Assembly: GCA_045531965.1 (NCBI GenBank)
Contig: JAZSFA010000113.1
Location: 1 to 64,000, forward strand
DNA: 64,000 bases
Source of the DNA: CAMEON01 sp045531965
GTDB lineage: Bacteria > Bacillota > Clostridia > Oscillospirales > CAG-272
Direction of reading: 5' to 3'
The notes under the pieces are model-generated. The model did no database searches and was not told where the DNA came from. It saw only the letters and a program-made list of their open reading frames with translations. Both the position numbers and the translations under genes were made by a program. Position 1 is the stretch's first letter; each line of letters opens with the position of its first letter. Of this stretch, positions 17,483-26,224 are shown in pieces.

Positions 17483-18038
17483 TACATACAGCAACGAAAT
17501 CAGAATCGTCATCGGCTCTTGGGGTTCTTACAACGAATGTAATGAGCGTGCCCTTGGCTCCCGATGGATGGATCTCGCGGACTATGATTCGTGGGATGAG
17601 ATTGAAGAGGCCCTGAGTGATCAGGGCTTCGAACTGGACGGCATCGACGAGGAGCTGTTCATCCAAGACATCGACAACTTTCCGTCCGACGCGGCCAACT
17701 GGGACTATATGCACCCCCAGCGGCTCTTTGAGATCCTGCATGAGGCCGAGGTGCTGGACGATTCCGGCAAGTATGATACCCTCATGGCGTTCCTGGAAGT
17801 GCGCGGTTTTCGTGAGTTTGAAGAACTCGTAGACCGTTACGGTGTGGACTGGGACGACGATATTTATATTTATAAGAATTACGATTGGGACGATTACGGT
17901 CGTGAGATGTTCAACAACTGCGGGTATGAGATTCCCGACAGTTTGTTGGACTTTTTTGATTTTGAGGCCTATGGCGAGTCCTTCAAGTACGACGGTATTG
18001 AGGAATACTCCGAGGGCTTGATCGAGATACGGCGCTGA
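17475..18038 (+). CDS. ardA: antirestriction protein ArdA family
   Basis: A 187-residue, strongly acidic protein that should act as a DNA mimic and block type I restriction enzymes when the element enters a new cell. The family pattern is visible: an N-terminal IRIVIGSWGSYNE segment, ELFIQDIDNFP in the middle, and the C-terminal CGYEIPDSLLDFFDFEAYGE with the conserved F-D-F/Y-E-A-Y. Length is close to the usual ~165-170. GGAGGT precedes the start. Its presence supports a conjugative origin for the surrounding genes. Confidence 0.87.
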   Translation: MTNTYSNEIRIVIGSWGSYNECNERALGSRWMDLADYDSWDEIEEALSDQGFELDGIDEELFIQDIDNFPSDAANWDYMHPQRLFEILHEAEVLDDSGKYDTLMAFLEVRGFREFEELVDRYGVDWDDDIYIYKNYDWDDYGREMFNNCGYEIPDSLLDFFDFEAYGESFKYDGIEEYSEGLIEIRR

Positions 18039-18052
18039 AAGGAGGCTGTATC

Positions 18053-18301
18053 ATGAAGAACACGAAAGAAGTTCAAGCCATCCTGACAGCCATCTGTTGC
18101 ATCAACCAGACCAGCGAGCATAAGGACGACGACATAGCCAAGATTTGCGACTATGCCTTCCGTCGGCTCTTTGGCTCCAATACCAACCTGCTCATGCTTT
18201 GCTGCGTGGGCAGGTCCAAGGAAGAGATCATGCCCGAGATCATGCAGGTCCTGGAGCAGGACACAGAATATAAAAAATACTTGGAGGAATACAGAAAATG
18301 A
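18053..18301 (+). CDS. small island protein, unknown
   Basis: 82 residues, probably all-helical, with several Cys residues (ICCINQ, LLMLCCVGR). AAAGGAGG precedes ATG 18053. The stop overlaps the next start by 4 bp (ATGA). Not recognised. Confidence 0.6.
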   Translation: MKNTKEVQAILTAICCINQTSEHKDDDIAKICDYAFRRLFGSNTNLLMLCCVGRSKEEIMPEIMQVLEQDTEYKKYLEEYRK

Positions 18302-18582
18302 AAAGAACGCTCATTGACCTTTGGTACGGGAACATCGACCCGCAAGAACAAGCGCAAGCCAATCCGCAAGTGCCCGACCTTCTGAAGCTTTTGGAGCGCA
18401 ATCACGATGCTCTCAGCAAAACCTTAAACGATGACCAAAAAGAAATCCTTGAAAAATATCAAAGCTGCGCTGACGAGATCTCCGGATTTTGTGAGCGCGA
18501 TTCTTTTATTTACGGTTTCCGTCTCGGTATGCGGCTCGCTATTGAGGCGCTGACCGATGAAAACGATATTGGAGAACTGTAA
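18298..18582 (+). CDS. DUF6809-like small protein
   Basis: 94 residues. The start MKRTLIDLWYGNIDP and the end FIYGFRLGMRLAIEAL match a small helical family widespread on Firmicutes mobile elements, which I believe is DUF6809. The function of that family is not known. It is translationally coupled to the preceding gene. Confidence 0.65.
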   Translation: MKRTLIDLWYGNIDPQEQAQANPQVPDLLKLLERNHDALSKTLNDDQKEILEKYQSCADEISGFCERDSFIYGFRLGMRLAIEALTDENDIGEL

Positions 18583-18594
18583 GGAGGACTAACA

Positions 18595-18852
18595 ATGAGT
18601 ATCAAGAATGTAATCAGAAGCCAAATCAAAGATGCCATCCGCCGATATGACTTTGAGGATGCGATCAACAGCGCCATGGACGAGATCGATATTGAGGGGC
18701 TGATTGCACACAGCCTGTCCGAGCGAATTCGAGATGTGGATTTTGAGCCTCTTATAACCGATATGATCCAAGAGGTCATTGACGAGGAGCTGGACAATAT
18801 CGACATTGAAGACGAGGTCTTGGCAGCCATTCAAGAAGAATTTGAAAACTAA
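18595..18852 (+). CDS. small acidic island protein, unknown
   Basis: 85 residues, very acidic, built of repeated short units around DFEDAINSAMDEIDIEG, VDFEPLITDMIQEVI and NIDIEDEVLAAIQEE, so it looks like an internally repeated helical protein. AAGGAGG precedes the start. Such acidic small proteins on mobile elements are sometimes inhibitors of defence enzymes, but nothing here proves it. Confidence 0.6.
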   Translation: MSIKNVIRSQIKDAIRRYDFEDAINSAMDEIDIEGLIAHSLSERIRDVDFEPLITDMIQEVIDEELDNIDIEDEVLAAIQEEFEN

Positions 18853-18863
18853 GGAGGTGTGAC

Positions 18864-19109
18864 ATGAGTTCCCGTATGCAAAATCTATACGGCTACAAAG
18901 TCTGCTACAAAGAAGATGGCTCAAAAGACTATACGAGCCATTTCAAAACCTACACCTACCGCCAAGCGGTCAAGGCGAAAGCCGGTTACATACGATTTCC
19001 GCCCAGAGCAAGAGATGATGGACATATCTTGAAAAGCCCCAAATGGGTGATTATCCCCATCAAACACTCCGAGGTGCGCGATGGCATCTGGCACGAGGAT
19101 CCCTTCTGA
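18864..19109 (+). CDS. small basic island protein, unknown
   Basis: 81 residues, basic, with many aromatic and Lys/Arg residues (YGYKVCYKEDGS, TYRQAVKAKAG). AAGGAGGTG lies before the start. Its stop codon sits inside the following terminator, so it closes the first island transcription unit. Not recognised. Confidence 0.6.
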   Translation: MSSRMQNLYGYKVCYKEDGSKDYTSHFKTYTYRQAVKAKAGYIRFPPRARDDGHILKSPKWVIIPIKHSEVRDGIWHEDPF

Positions 19110-19127
19110 TACGAAGGGGCTTTTTTC
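19101..19127 (+). terminator. rho-independent terminator
   Basis: CCCTTC tgatac GAAGGG then GCTTTTTTC; overlaps the stop of the preceding gene and separates the small-gene unit from the PcfK/PcfJ unit. Confidence 0.8.
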
Positions 19128-19168
19128 ATTTATAGGACAAAATAAATCACGAAAAGGAGGACAAACAC

Positions 19169-19918
19169 ATGACGTTACATCTCACCGCAACGACAACCGA
19201 AGAAAAGGTCGTAAAAGAATACTTGGAGCAAACAGTCAGCGAAGTGCTGGCTGATAAGATCAACAATGGTGTGTCAGTCGAAAAAGATGGCAAAAAGCTG
19301 ATTTCAAAGAAAACCTTGGCAGGCTTTATGAAATACGCTACCGAAGAAGCTCGCAAGCAAGCCGCCAAGGGTGCGACAAGTGCCTGTCTGCACAGCGATA
19401 TTGTTTTCGGGTGGGCTATCCACTATTTTGAGGAAGACAGCATCCCCGGTACACTCTATAACGAGGACGGGACGGAGTACAAAGCTCCTAAGCCTGCACC
19501 GAAGGTCACTTCCAAGAAAACAGCTGCTACAGCATCCGATGCACCTACGGCTCCTGCTCCCAAGCCTCAGCCCAAGGCAGGTCAAATGTCCATGTTCGAC
19601 CTGTTCGACGAGCCGGAAACGGAGGTGGAAGAAGCCACAGACACAGGCAAATATGACGAGGAAGGTACCCTTACAGAGCCCTCTGTAGAGGCTCCTGAGA
19701 ACCCCGTAGAGGACGAGGAACCCGAGGTGGAGCAAGTGCCCGCCATGGAGTTAAAAGAGCCTGAAAAGCCTTTGGTGGAGCACATAAACGGTCTTGATGT
19801 GGACACCACCACGGGAGAGATCATAGAACCGGAACAGGCTCCTGATCCCTACGCCGATACCGAGCTGATGTACAAGCTGTATATGCTGCTCGATCAGAAA
19901 GTTGAAATTGTAAAGTGA
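19169..19918 (+). CDS. PcfK-like protein
   Basis: 249 residues. The N-terminal ~100 residues match the PcfK-like family of conjugative plasmids and ICEs: ADKINNGV, LAGFMKYATEEARKQA and DIVFGWAIHYFEEDSIPG. The C-terminal half is a low-complexity Pro/Glu/Thr-rich tail with QMSMFDLFDE, a short motif resembling clamp-binding or linker peptides (QxxLF-like; inference). AAAGGAGG precedes the start. It sits 10 bp before the PcfJ-like gene, the standard pairing. The molecular function of PcfK is not established. Confidence 0.85.
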   Translation: MTLHLTATTTEEKVVKEYLEQTVSEVLADKINNGVSVEKDGKKLISKKTLAGFMKYATEEARKQAAKGATSACLHSDIVFGWAIHYFEEDSIPGTLYNEDGTEYKAPKPAPKVTSKKTAATASDAPTAPAPKPQPKAGQMSMFDLFDEPETEVEEATDTGKYDEEGTLTEPSVEAPENPVEDEEPEVEQVPAMELKEPEKPLVEHINGLDVDTTTGEIIEPEQAPDPYADTELMYKLYMLLDQKVEIVK

Positions 19919-19928
19919 GGTAAACGTC

Positions 19929-21242
19929 ATGAAAATGGAAAAGATCAAACCGATCCCGAAATATATCGTAGAAAAGATCCGCAAGCGAGATGCCATTCGT
20001 TATCCCGAGCCCCACGGAAACACCCGTTTTTATTCATATCTCACCAAGAATGACGGTGAACTGGTGAAAGTTACTGTAGCTGTTAAGCACCGCTACAAGA
20101 ACTGGCATTACAAGCAGGTTGCTGTCCACGGTGTCCATTCTGACCGTTGCTTCGTCAAGGATATGTGCTTCACATACATTGGCGGCTACAGTATCGGTTG
20201 GTATGCAGAGGGGCTGAACAGAACACAAAAGTGGTATGAGGACGATGAGTGGGGCTGGTATTACGACTCCGGTTTTGATCCCCATGCGCCCCTCGTCAAC
20301 AAGGACTACTTGGCGAAATTCCCGAAATACCAATACTCCGCTTGGGAACTGTACGATGAAGCGGATATTCTCAAATTTCTTCGCAATTATGAGAAGTACC
20401 CGCAGGCTGAATACTTGATGAAGATGGGCTTGCAGAAATACGTTTTCAGCAAGCAAATACTGACCAAAGCGGCAAAGGATAAGCAGTTTCGGAAGTGGCT
20501 CTGGAGCAACCGTCAGGTGCTTGCAGGGCGCTATTTTTATATATCCACCATCCTCTCGGCCTATCGTCGCGGAACGTCGTTGCTTGAAGCACAGGCATAT
20601 GAGGAAGTTAAGAAGACCTTTTGCCGTGAACGTGACTACAAGCCCATTCGTGAGATGCTGGATGGTGATTACAAGCCGTTCTTTGAGTATGTGGCGAAAC
20701 AGCAGATCAGCACTCGTGTGTATCTCGACTATCTCAAAGCCTGTAACTTCCTCGGCTTGGATATGACCGTGGACAAGAACCGCTACCCGCACGATTTTAT
20801 GCGTTGGCATGATATTCGTATCGACGAGTACAAGACCGCCAAGGCCTTGAAAGATCAGGAGGAACGTGCCGAGCTGTACGCGAAGTTCGCTTCCGTGGCT
20901 GAAAAGTATCTGCCCATGCAGCACAACAAGCGTAGTGGCTTTGTCGCCATTATCGCAAGGAGCCCTGCCGATCTGAAAGTCGAAGGTGAGTTGTTACATC
21001 ACTGTGTTGGCGGTATGGGTTATGAGCAGAAGTTCATCCGAGAAGAAACCCTCATTTTCTTCATTCGAGCAAAGGATACACAGGAAACGCCGTTGGTGAC
21101 GGTTGAGTATTCGCTATCTCGGAAGAAGGTGTTGCAGTGCTACGCTGACCACAACACGAAGCCCGCAGAGGATGTTCTGCACTACGTCAACAAGGTGTGG
21201 TTGCCGTACGCAAACCGTACCTTAAAACAGATTGCCGCGTGA
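19929..21242 (+). CDS. PcfJ-like protein
   Basis: 437 residues with the PcfJ-like C-terminal domain: GFVAIIARSPADLKVEGE, LLHHCVGGMGYEQKF and TVEYSLSRKKVLQCY. PcfJ proteins are carried by conjugative plasmids (named from pCF10) and ICEs beside PcfK; their role is not known. The N-terminal 300 residues are aromatic- and Lys-rich, without membrane segments. The gene looks intact and follows pcfK directly, so the pair is probably translated together. It is strong evidence that the region derives from a conjugative element, although no relaxase or type IV secretion genes are in this stretch. Confidence 0.85.
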   Translation: MKMEKIKPIPKYIVEKIRKRDAIRYPEPHGNTRFYSYLTKNDGELVKVTVAVKHRYKNWHYKQVAVHGVHSDRCFVKDMCFTYIGGYSIGWYAEGLNRTQKWYEDDEWGWYYDSGFDPHAPLVNKDYLAKFPKYQYSAWELYDEADILKFLRNYEKYPQAEYLMKMGLQKYVFSKQILTKAAKDKQFRKWLWSNRQVLAGRYFYISTILSAYRRGTSLLEAQAYEEVKKTFCRERDYKPIREMLDGDYKPFFEYVAKQQISTRVYLDYLKACNFLGLDMTVDKNRYPHDFMRWHDIRIDEYKTAKALKDQEERAELYAKFASVAEKYLPMQHNKRSGFVAIIARSPADLKVEGELLHHCVGGMGYEQKFIREETLIFFIRAKDTQETPLVTVEYSLSRKKVLQCYADHNTKPAEDVLHYVNKVWLPYANRTLKQIAA

Positions 21243-21255
21243 AAGGAGAATGATT

Positions 21256-21582
21256 ATGGCAAATTACTATCGTATCACCGCATATCATCCCACGGAAGAT
21301 TACTGCTTCATCGTAGACTCTCACGGCAAATTTGAAAAGCTGTGGGAGTTCAGCTCCTACCTTGTAAACAAGGGTGTCAAGGTACTGGAGGTGTCCAACG
21401 GGGATACCTTCCTGGACGGTAATCTGAAACGGGCAAAAGAGCATCCCGAATACCTATATATCCAATCGGCGCAGAAGGGGCAACCTACGATGACTACCAT
21501 GATCGTGGATGGAAAGACCTATCCCGCCGTTGAAATTTGCGGTAGAAGATACGTTCCCGACAAAGAGGAGGTGGTCAAATGA
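21256..21582 (+). CDS. small island protein, unknown
   Basis: 108 residues from ATG 21256, chosen because AAAGGAG (21242-21248) is correctly spaced; an ATG at 21250 is too close to it. Contains a YRITAYHPTEDYCFIVDSHG start and ends ICGRRYVPDKEE. Soluble, mixed alpha/beta in appearance. Coupled to the next gene by ATGA. Not recognised. Confidence 0.6.
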   Translation: MANYYRITAYHPTEDYCFIVDSHGKFEKLWEFSSYLVNKGVKVLEVSNGDTFLDGNLKRAKEHPEYLYIQSAQKGQPTMTTMIVDGKTYPAVEICGRRYVPDKEEVVK

Positions 21583-21827
21583 AGCCCGGATTAGAATTTG
21601 AGAACAACGGCATGAAGCTGATCTGTCTCGCTTTTTTCTCACTTGGTAAACGAAACGTCGGCCTCTTTCAGCGTGTCAGCGATGGGATGTACATTACCGC
21701 ACGAAATACCTCCAAGGAGGCTGACGGCTCTTATTCGTGGGCTTGGGGGCATTACTTCAAGGAGAGGGAGGAGGCGGAGAGAGATTATCAGAAGCGATTA
21801 GAAGAAATGTGTCAATACACGGACTAA
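21579..21827 (+). CDS. small island protein, intact copy of the 38.6-kb relic
   Basis: 82 residues: LAFFSLGKRNVGLFQRVSDG, then SWAWGHYFKEREEAERDY and an EEMCQYTD end. Function unknown. Its 3' two-thirds and its terminator recur as a frameshifted copy at 38553-38795. It is the last gene of this island and overlaps the preceding stop by 4 bp. Confidence 0.65.
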   Translation: MKPGLEFENNGMKLICLAFFSLGKRNVGLFQRVSDGMYITARNTSKEADGSYSWAWGHYFKEREEAERDYQKRLEEMCQYTD

Positions 21828-21840
21828 CGGATACCGTTTT

Positions 21841-21870
21841 AGGGGGCTGTCAAAAGCTCCCTATTTTTTT
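21841..21870 (+). terminator. rho-independent terminator
   Basis: AGGGGGCT gtcaa AAGCTCCCT followed by ATTTTTTT; homologous to the terminator at 38767-38795. Confidence 0.85.
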
Positions 21871-21941
21871 GCCTGTAGCAGTAATAAAAATTGGCAGCAT
21901 CTCGAATACCGCCTTCTATGCACATCACCAATAAATAATCA

Positions 21942-21988
21942 AGAAGCACTTATGAGAGCCGAAAAGGACCGGTCTCATAAGTGCTTCT
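21942..21988. terminator. long inverted repeat, probable terminator of the modular lipoprotein
   Basis: AGAAGCACTTATGAGA/TCTCATAAGTGCTTCT, a perfect 16-bp stem with a 15-nt loop, 87 bp beyond the stop of the minus-strand lipoprotein gene. The T-tract is weak on both sides. Confidence 0.6.
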
Positions 21989-22075
21989 CTTTAATTATTT
22001 AGATTAAATATACCAATATTTGCGGTAAAATCATCTTTTCAAACAATGATCTGTTACGCTTCTGCTAGTTGTCTC

Positions 22076-25000
22076 TCAGTTGGAAGCCTCAGTTACGGTC
22101 AAAGTGAAGGTGAAGAGAGCTACGGCTTCACCGGGTCCGTTCTTGTACAGAACATTAACGGTATGATCACCAACAGCCAGATCGGAAATATTGATTTCGA
22201 TGTAGAATCTGTGTGCAGTGACACAGCCATAGTTGGGAGCAACGCTGGCTACGTCAGAGCCATAATCGTAGTCACCGAAGACTTCGTCGGCATCATCAAT
22301 ACGGTAGCCGTACTGACCGTCGAAATCAGCTTTGAACGCTGCCCACCCCCAAGCCATCAGGTGCTTCTCGGCGGTCGTGACAGTGGCAACATGATTCCAG
22401 CCACCGAAGTGACCAGTCTTGAAGATAGAGCCATCATCGGTCTCAAGACCGCCGTTGCCCTTGTAGAGCTGGTCAACAGACACATAGCCAACAATAGCCT
22501 TGTCCTCATTCCATGCCTTGTAGGTGGGAGTGGTGGGGCCTGCGGGCTCCTCGTAGTCGGGATCCTCAGCGCCGCAATCGCAGACACCGTCCACGAAGTT
22601 GTGCTCGTGAACTGCGGGTTCGGTAACGATAACCGTATACTCGCGGATCGTATAGACCACGTCGCCATCCAGCTTGATGACGAACTTAACGTTGTTCTCA
22701 CCCACGCTCAGAGAGGCAGGGAGCAGCTTACCGCTGAAACGAACGCACTTCGTTGCACCGGCTGCAGTAGCAATATCCACAGCAGCCTGCACGGGGACTC
22801 TATCGAAGTCTCCGGAATAATCCTCTACGCCGTTGACAATATAGCCAAACTTGTGGTAATCGGAGGTGAATCCGATCCAACCAATATCATTCAGATATTC
22901 AAATCCGCCCAGCTCCAGAGTCAGAACCTTCGGATTCCAGTTATCGTAGGGGCCGTCGCCAACGATGGTCTCGGTGCCGTTCGCGCCAAGACACAGGAAG
23001 TCATTGGAAAGTTTCTGGACAGTGCCGAGCTTCACGTAATCGGGATCAGCCTCGCCGCAAACGCCGCAAGTGCCGTTCTCGAAGGTGTGACCCAGAGCAG
23101 CAACCTCATCAGCGGTGTAGGTGTCGCCGCAATCGCAGATGTAGGTGGTGTAACCAGCAGTGGTACAGGTGGGAGCGGTTACAGTCTCGGTGTAAGCGTG
23201 TACGTGGGAAGTCCCAGTCACGGTCAAAGTGAAGGTGAAGAGAGCTACGGCTTCACCGGATCCGTTCTTGTACAGAACGTTAACGGTGTGATCACCAACA
23301 GCCAGATCGGAAATATTGATTTCGATGTAGAATCTGTGTGCAGTTACACAGCCATAGTTGGGAGCAACGCTGGCTACGTCAGAGCCATAATCGTAGTCGC
23401 CGAAAACTTCGTCGGCATCATCAATACGGTAGCCGTACTGACCGTCGAAATCAGCCTTGAACGCAGCCCAACCCCAAGCCATCAGGTACTTCTCAGCGGT
23501 CGTGACAGTAGCAACGTGATTCCAACCGCCGAAGTGACCAGTCTTGAAGATAGAGCCGTCATCGGTTCCCAGACCGCCATTGCCCTTGTAGAGCTGGTCA
23601 ACACTCACGTGGCCAACAATAGCCTTGTCCTCATCCCATGCCTTGTAAGTGGGGCCTGCGGGCTCCTCGTAGTCGGGATCAGCCTCGCCGCAAACGCCGC
23701 AAGTGCCGTTCTCAAAGATGTGGCCCAGAGCCTCAATCACAGTCTGCTCAACCAGGATCTCACCGCAAGTAGAGCACTTCTTACCCTCGGTCAGACCGGT
23801 CTCGGTGCAGGTTGCTGCCTTAGCGGCAACGGTCTCTTCGGTGTGGCCCAGAGCCTCGATCTCAGTCTGCTCAACCAGGATCTCGCCGCAAAAAGAGCAC
23901 TTCTTACCTTCGGTCAGACCGGTTTCGGTACAAGTGGCATCCTTACCGAGGATAGTCTCCTCGATGTGCTCGTGGGCAGGAACAGTGAAGATAACGGTGT
24001 ACTCACGCAGCGTAACGACCGCACCGCCGTCCAGCTTAATGACGAACTTAACGTTGTTCTCACCGGCGCTCAGATATTCGGGGTACAGCTTACCGCTGTA
24101 ACGGGAGCAGTTGGTTGCGCCCGCCTTAGTAGCAACATCCCAAACACCCTGCTCTGCATTTCTGGCAAAGCTCTCGGAATAATGCTCAACGCCGTTGACA
24201 ATGTAGCCGAATACGTAGGAATCGGAGGTAAATGCTACCCAACCGAGATCGTTCAGATAATTAAACTTGCCCAGCTCCAGCTCAACGATCCTGGGAGACC
24301 AGCTTTCGTAGTTGGCACCCATCGACGTATCGCCATCGTCCGTACTAACAAACAGGAAGTCATTGGAAAACTTCTGAACAGTGCCGGGTTCCTCCGCGCC
24401 GCAGATACCGCAAGTACCGTTCTCGAAGGAGTGGCCCAGAGCCTCGATCACAGTCTGCTCAACCAGGATCTCGCCACAAAAAGAGCACTTCTTACCTTCG
24501 GTCAAACCGGTCTCTGTACAAGTGGCATCCTTACCGGGGATGGTCTCCTCGGTGTGCTCGTGGGCAGGAACAGTAATGATAACGGTGTACTCACGCAGCG
24601 TAATGACCGCACCGCCGTCCAGCTTAATGACGAACTTAACGTTGTTCTCACCGGCGCTCAGAGATTCGGGGTACAGCTTACCGCTGTAACGGGAGCAGTT
24701 TGTTGCGCCCGCCTTAGTAGCAATATCCCAAACACCCTGCTCTGCATTTCTGGCAAAGCTCTCGGAATAATGCTCAACGCCGTTGACAATGTAGCCGAAT
24801 ACATAGGAATCGGAGGTAAATGCTACCCAACCGAGGTCGTTCAGATAATTGAACTTGCCCAGCTCCAACTCAACGATCTTGGGAGACCAGCTTTCGTAGT
24901 TGGTACCCATCGACGTTTCGCCATCGTCCGTACCAACAAACAGGAGGTCATTGGAAATCTTCTGGACAGTGCCGGGCTCCTCTGCGCCGCAGGTACCGCA

Positions 25001-26044
25001 AATGCCGTCTACGAAGGAGTGACCCAGAGCAGCAACCTCATCAGCGGTGTAGGTGTCGCCGCAATCGCAGGTGTAGGTGGTGTAACCGGCAGTGGTACAA
25101 GTGGGAGCGGTTACAGTCTCGGTGTAAGTGTGTACATGGGGTGTCCCAGTTACGGTCAAAGTGAAGGTGAAGAGAGCTACGGCTTCACCAGACCCGTTCT
25201 TGTACAGAACGTTAACGGTGTGATCACCAGCAGACAAACCGAAAATGTTGATATCGATGTAGAATCTGTGTGCAGTGACACAGCCATAGTTGGGAGCAAC
25301 GCTGGCTACATCAGAGCCATAATCGTAGTCGCCGAAGACCTCGTCGGCATCGTCAATACGGTAACCGTACTGACCGTCGAAGTCTGCCATGAACGCTGCC
25401 CAACCCCAAGCCATCAGGTACTTCTCAGCGGTCGTGACAGTGGTAGCAAGATTCCAGCTACCGAACTGGCCAGGAGCAAAAATAGAACCGTCATCGGTCC
25501 CCAGACCGCCATTGCCCTTGTAGAGCTGGTCAACACAAACATGGCCAACAATAGTCATGTCCTCGTACCATGCCGGGTAAATGGGGCCTGCGGGATTCTC
25601 GGAGTTGGGATCACCTGCGCCGCAGGTATCGCAAATGCCGTCTGCGAAGGAGTGACCCAAAGCTGCGGTCTCGTCAGCGGTGTATGTATAGCCGCAAGCG
25701 CAGGTATAGGTGGTGTAACCCTTCGCGGTACAGGTGGGAGCAGTTACAGCAGAAATGTAGCTATGCTCGTGAGAAGGCTCAGTGTTAGTCTCGGTGGGAG
25801 CGTTGGTGGGCTCTTCGGTGACCTCAGGAGCTTCTGTGGATTCTTCGGTAACCTCAGGAGTTTCTGTGGGCTCTTCGGTTACCTCGGGAGCTTCTGTCGA
25901 CTCTTCGGAAGGAACATCCGTTGTAGGTTCAACGGTAACGTCGGGCGCTACAGTCGTATCCTCGGTTTGCGTACCGGGCTGACATGCGACGACAGTTACT
26001 ACCAGTACCAGCAAAAGGGTCGCAAGAATGAGTAACTTTTTCAT
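22076..26044 (-). CDS. giant modular lipoprotein with A-B-B-A-B-A repeats
   Basis: A 1322-residue secreted lipoprotein. The start at 26044 follows GAAAGGAAG. Signal peptide with lipobox VVAC (about Cys21), then a Thr/Glu/Pro linker of repeated EVTEEPTEAP units. The body alternates two ~140-residue modules. Module A (three copies, e.g. KAIVGHVSVDQLYKGNG to ALFTFTLTVT) and module B (three copies, NYESWSPKIVELELG to REYTVI) occur in the order A1-B1-B2-A2-B3-A3. They are joined by Cys-rich units of the type TCTETGLTEGKKC-x2-CGE..ALGH, seen in many clostridial surface proteins. A and B look like beta-sandwich modules. Function unknown; ligand or glycan binding is a guess. DNA copies are highly alike. 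Confidence 0.75.
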   Translation of the reverse strand: MKKLLILATLLLVLVVTVVACQPGTQTEDTTVAPDVTVEPTTDVPSEESTEAPEVTEEPTETPEVTEESTEAPEVTEEPTNAPTETNTEPSHEHSYISAVTAPTCTAKGYTTYTCACGYTYTADETAALGHSFADGICDTCGAGDPNSENPAGPIYPAWYEDMTIVGHVCVDQLYKGNGGLGTDDGSIFAPGQFGSWNLATTVTTAEKYLMAWGWAAFMADFDGQYGYRIDDADEVFGDYDYGSDVASVAPNYGCVTAHRFYIDINIFGLSAGDHTVNVLYKNGSGEAVALFTFTLTVTGTPHVHTYTETVTAPTCTTAGYTTYTCDCGDTYTADEVAALGHSFVDGICGTCGAEEPGTVQKISNDLLFVGTDDGETSMGTNYESWSPKIVELELGKFNYLNDLGWVAFTSDSYVFGYIVNGVEHYSESFARNAEQGVWDIATKAGATNCSRYSGKLYPESLSAGENNVKFVIKLDGGAVITLREYTVIITVPAHEHTEETIPGKDATCTETGLTEGKKCSFCGEILVEQTVIEALGHSFENGTCGICGAEEPGTVQKFSNDFLFVSTDDGDTSMGANYESWSPRIVELELGKFNYLNDLGWVAFTSDSYVFGYIVNGVEHYSESFARNAEQGVWDVATKAGATNCSRYSGKLYPEYLSAGENNVKFVIKLDGGAVVTLREYTVIFTVPAHEHIEETILGKDATCTETGLTEGKKCSFCGEILVEQTEIEALGHTEETVAAKAATCTETGLTEGKKCSTCGEILVEQTVIEALGHIFENGTCGVCGEADPDYEEPAGPTYKAWDEDKAIVGHVSVDQLYKGNGGLGTDDGSIFKTGHFGGWNHVATVTTAEKYLMAWGWAAFKADFDGQYGYRIDDADEVFGDYDYGSDVASVAPNYGCVTAHRFYIEINISDLAVGDHTVNVLYKNGSGEAVALFTFTLTVTGTSHVHAYTETVTAPTCTTAGYTTYICDCGDTYTADEVAALGHTFENGTCGVCGEADPDYVKLGTVQKLSNDFLCLGANGTETIVGDGPYDNWNPKVLTLELGGFEYLNDIGWIGFTSDYHKFGYIVNGVEDYSGDFDRVPVQAAVDIATAAGATKCVRFSGKLLPASLSVGENNVKFVIKLDGDVVYTIREYTVIVTEPAVHEHNFVDGVCDCGAEDPDYEEPAGPTTPTYKAWNEDKAIVGYVSVDQLYKGNGGLETDDGSIFKTGHFGGWNHVATVTTAEKHLMAWGWAAFKADFDGQYGYRIDDADEVFGDYDYGSDVASVAPNYGCVTAHRFYIEINISDLAVGDHTVNVLYKNGPGEAVALFTFTLTVTEASN

Positions 26045-26224
26045 TGTTTTTCTTCCTTTCTTGTTTTTGTAATTTTGCAGGACGCACAAAAAGAGCATCC
26101 CTAAAAGCTTGGTTACACCGATTAACAGAATAAATCGTTCGGGGGCTGTTGGGGGGCACCTTGTAAACAGCCGAATGCCACAAAGTGCCCTTATTTAATT
26201 CAACATGTCAGGGTCAGATCATTA

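Noticed and set aside
22046..26035. 1329-codon open frame on the plus strand
   Set aside because: It is the antisense shadow of the modular lipoprotein. It has no ribosome site at its start and its repeats mirror those of the real gene, which has a signal peptide, lipobox and good start.
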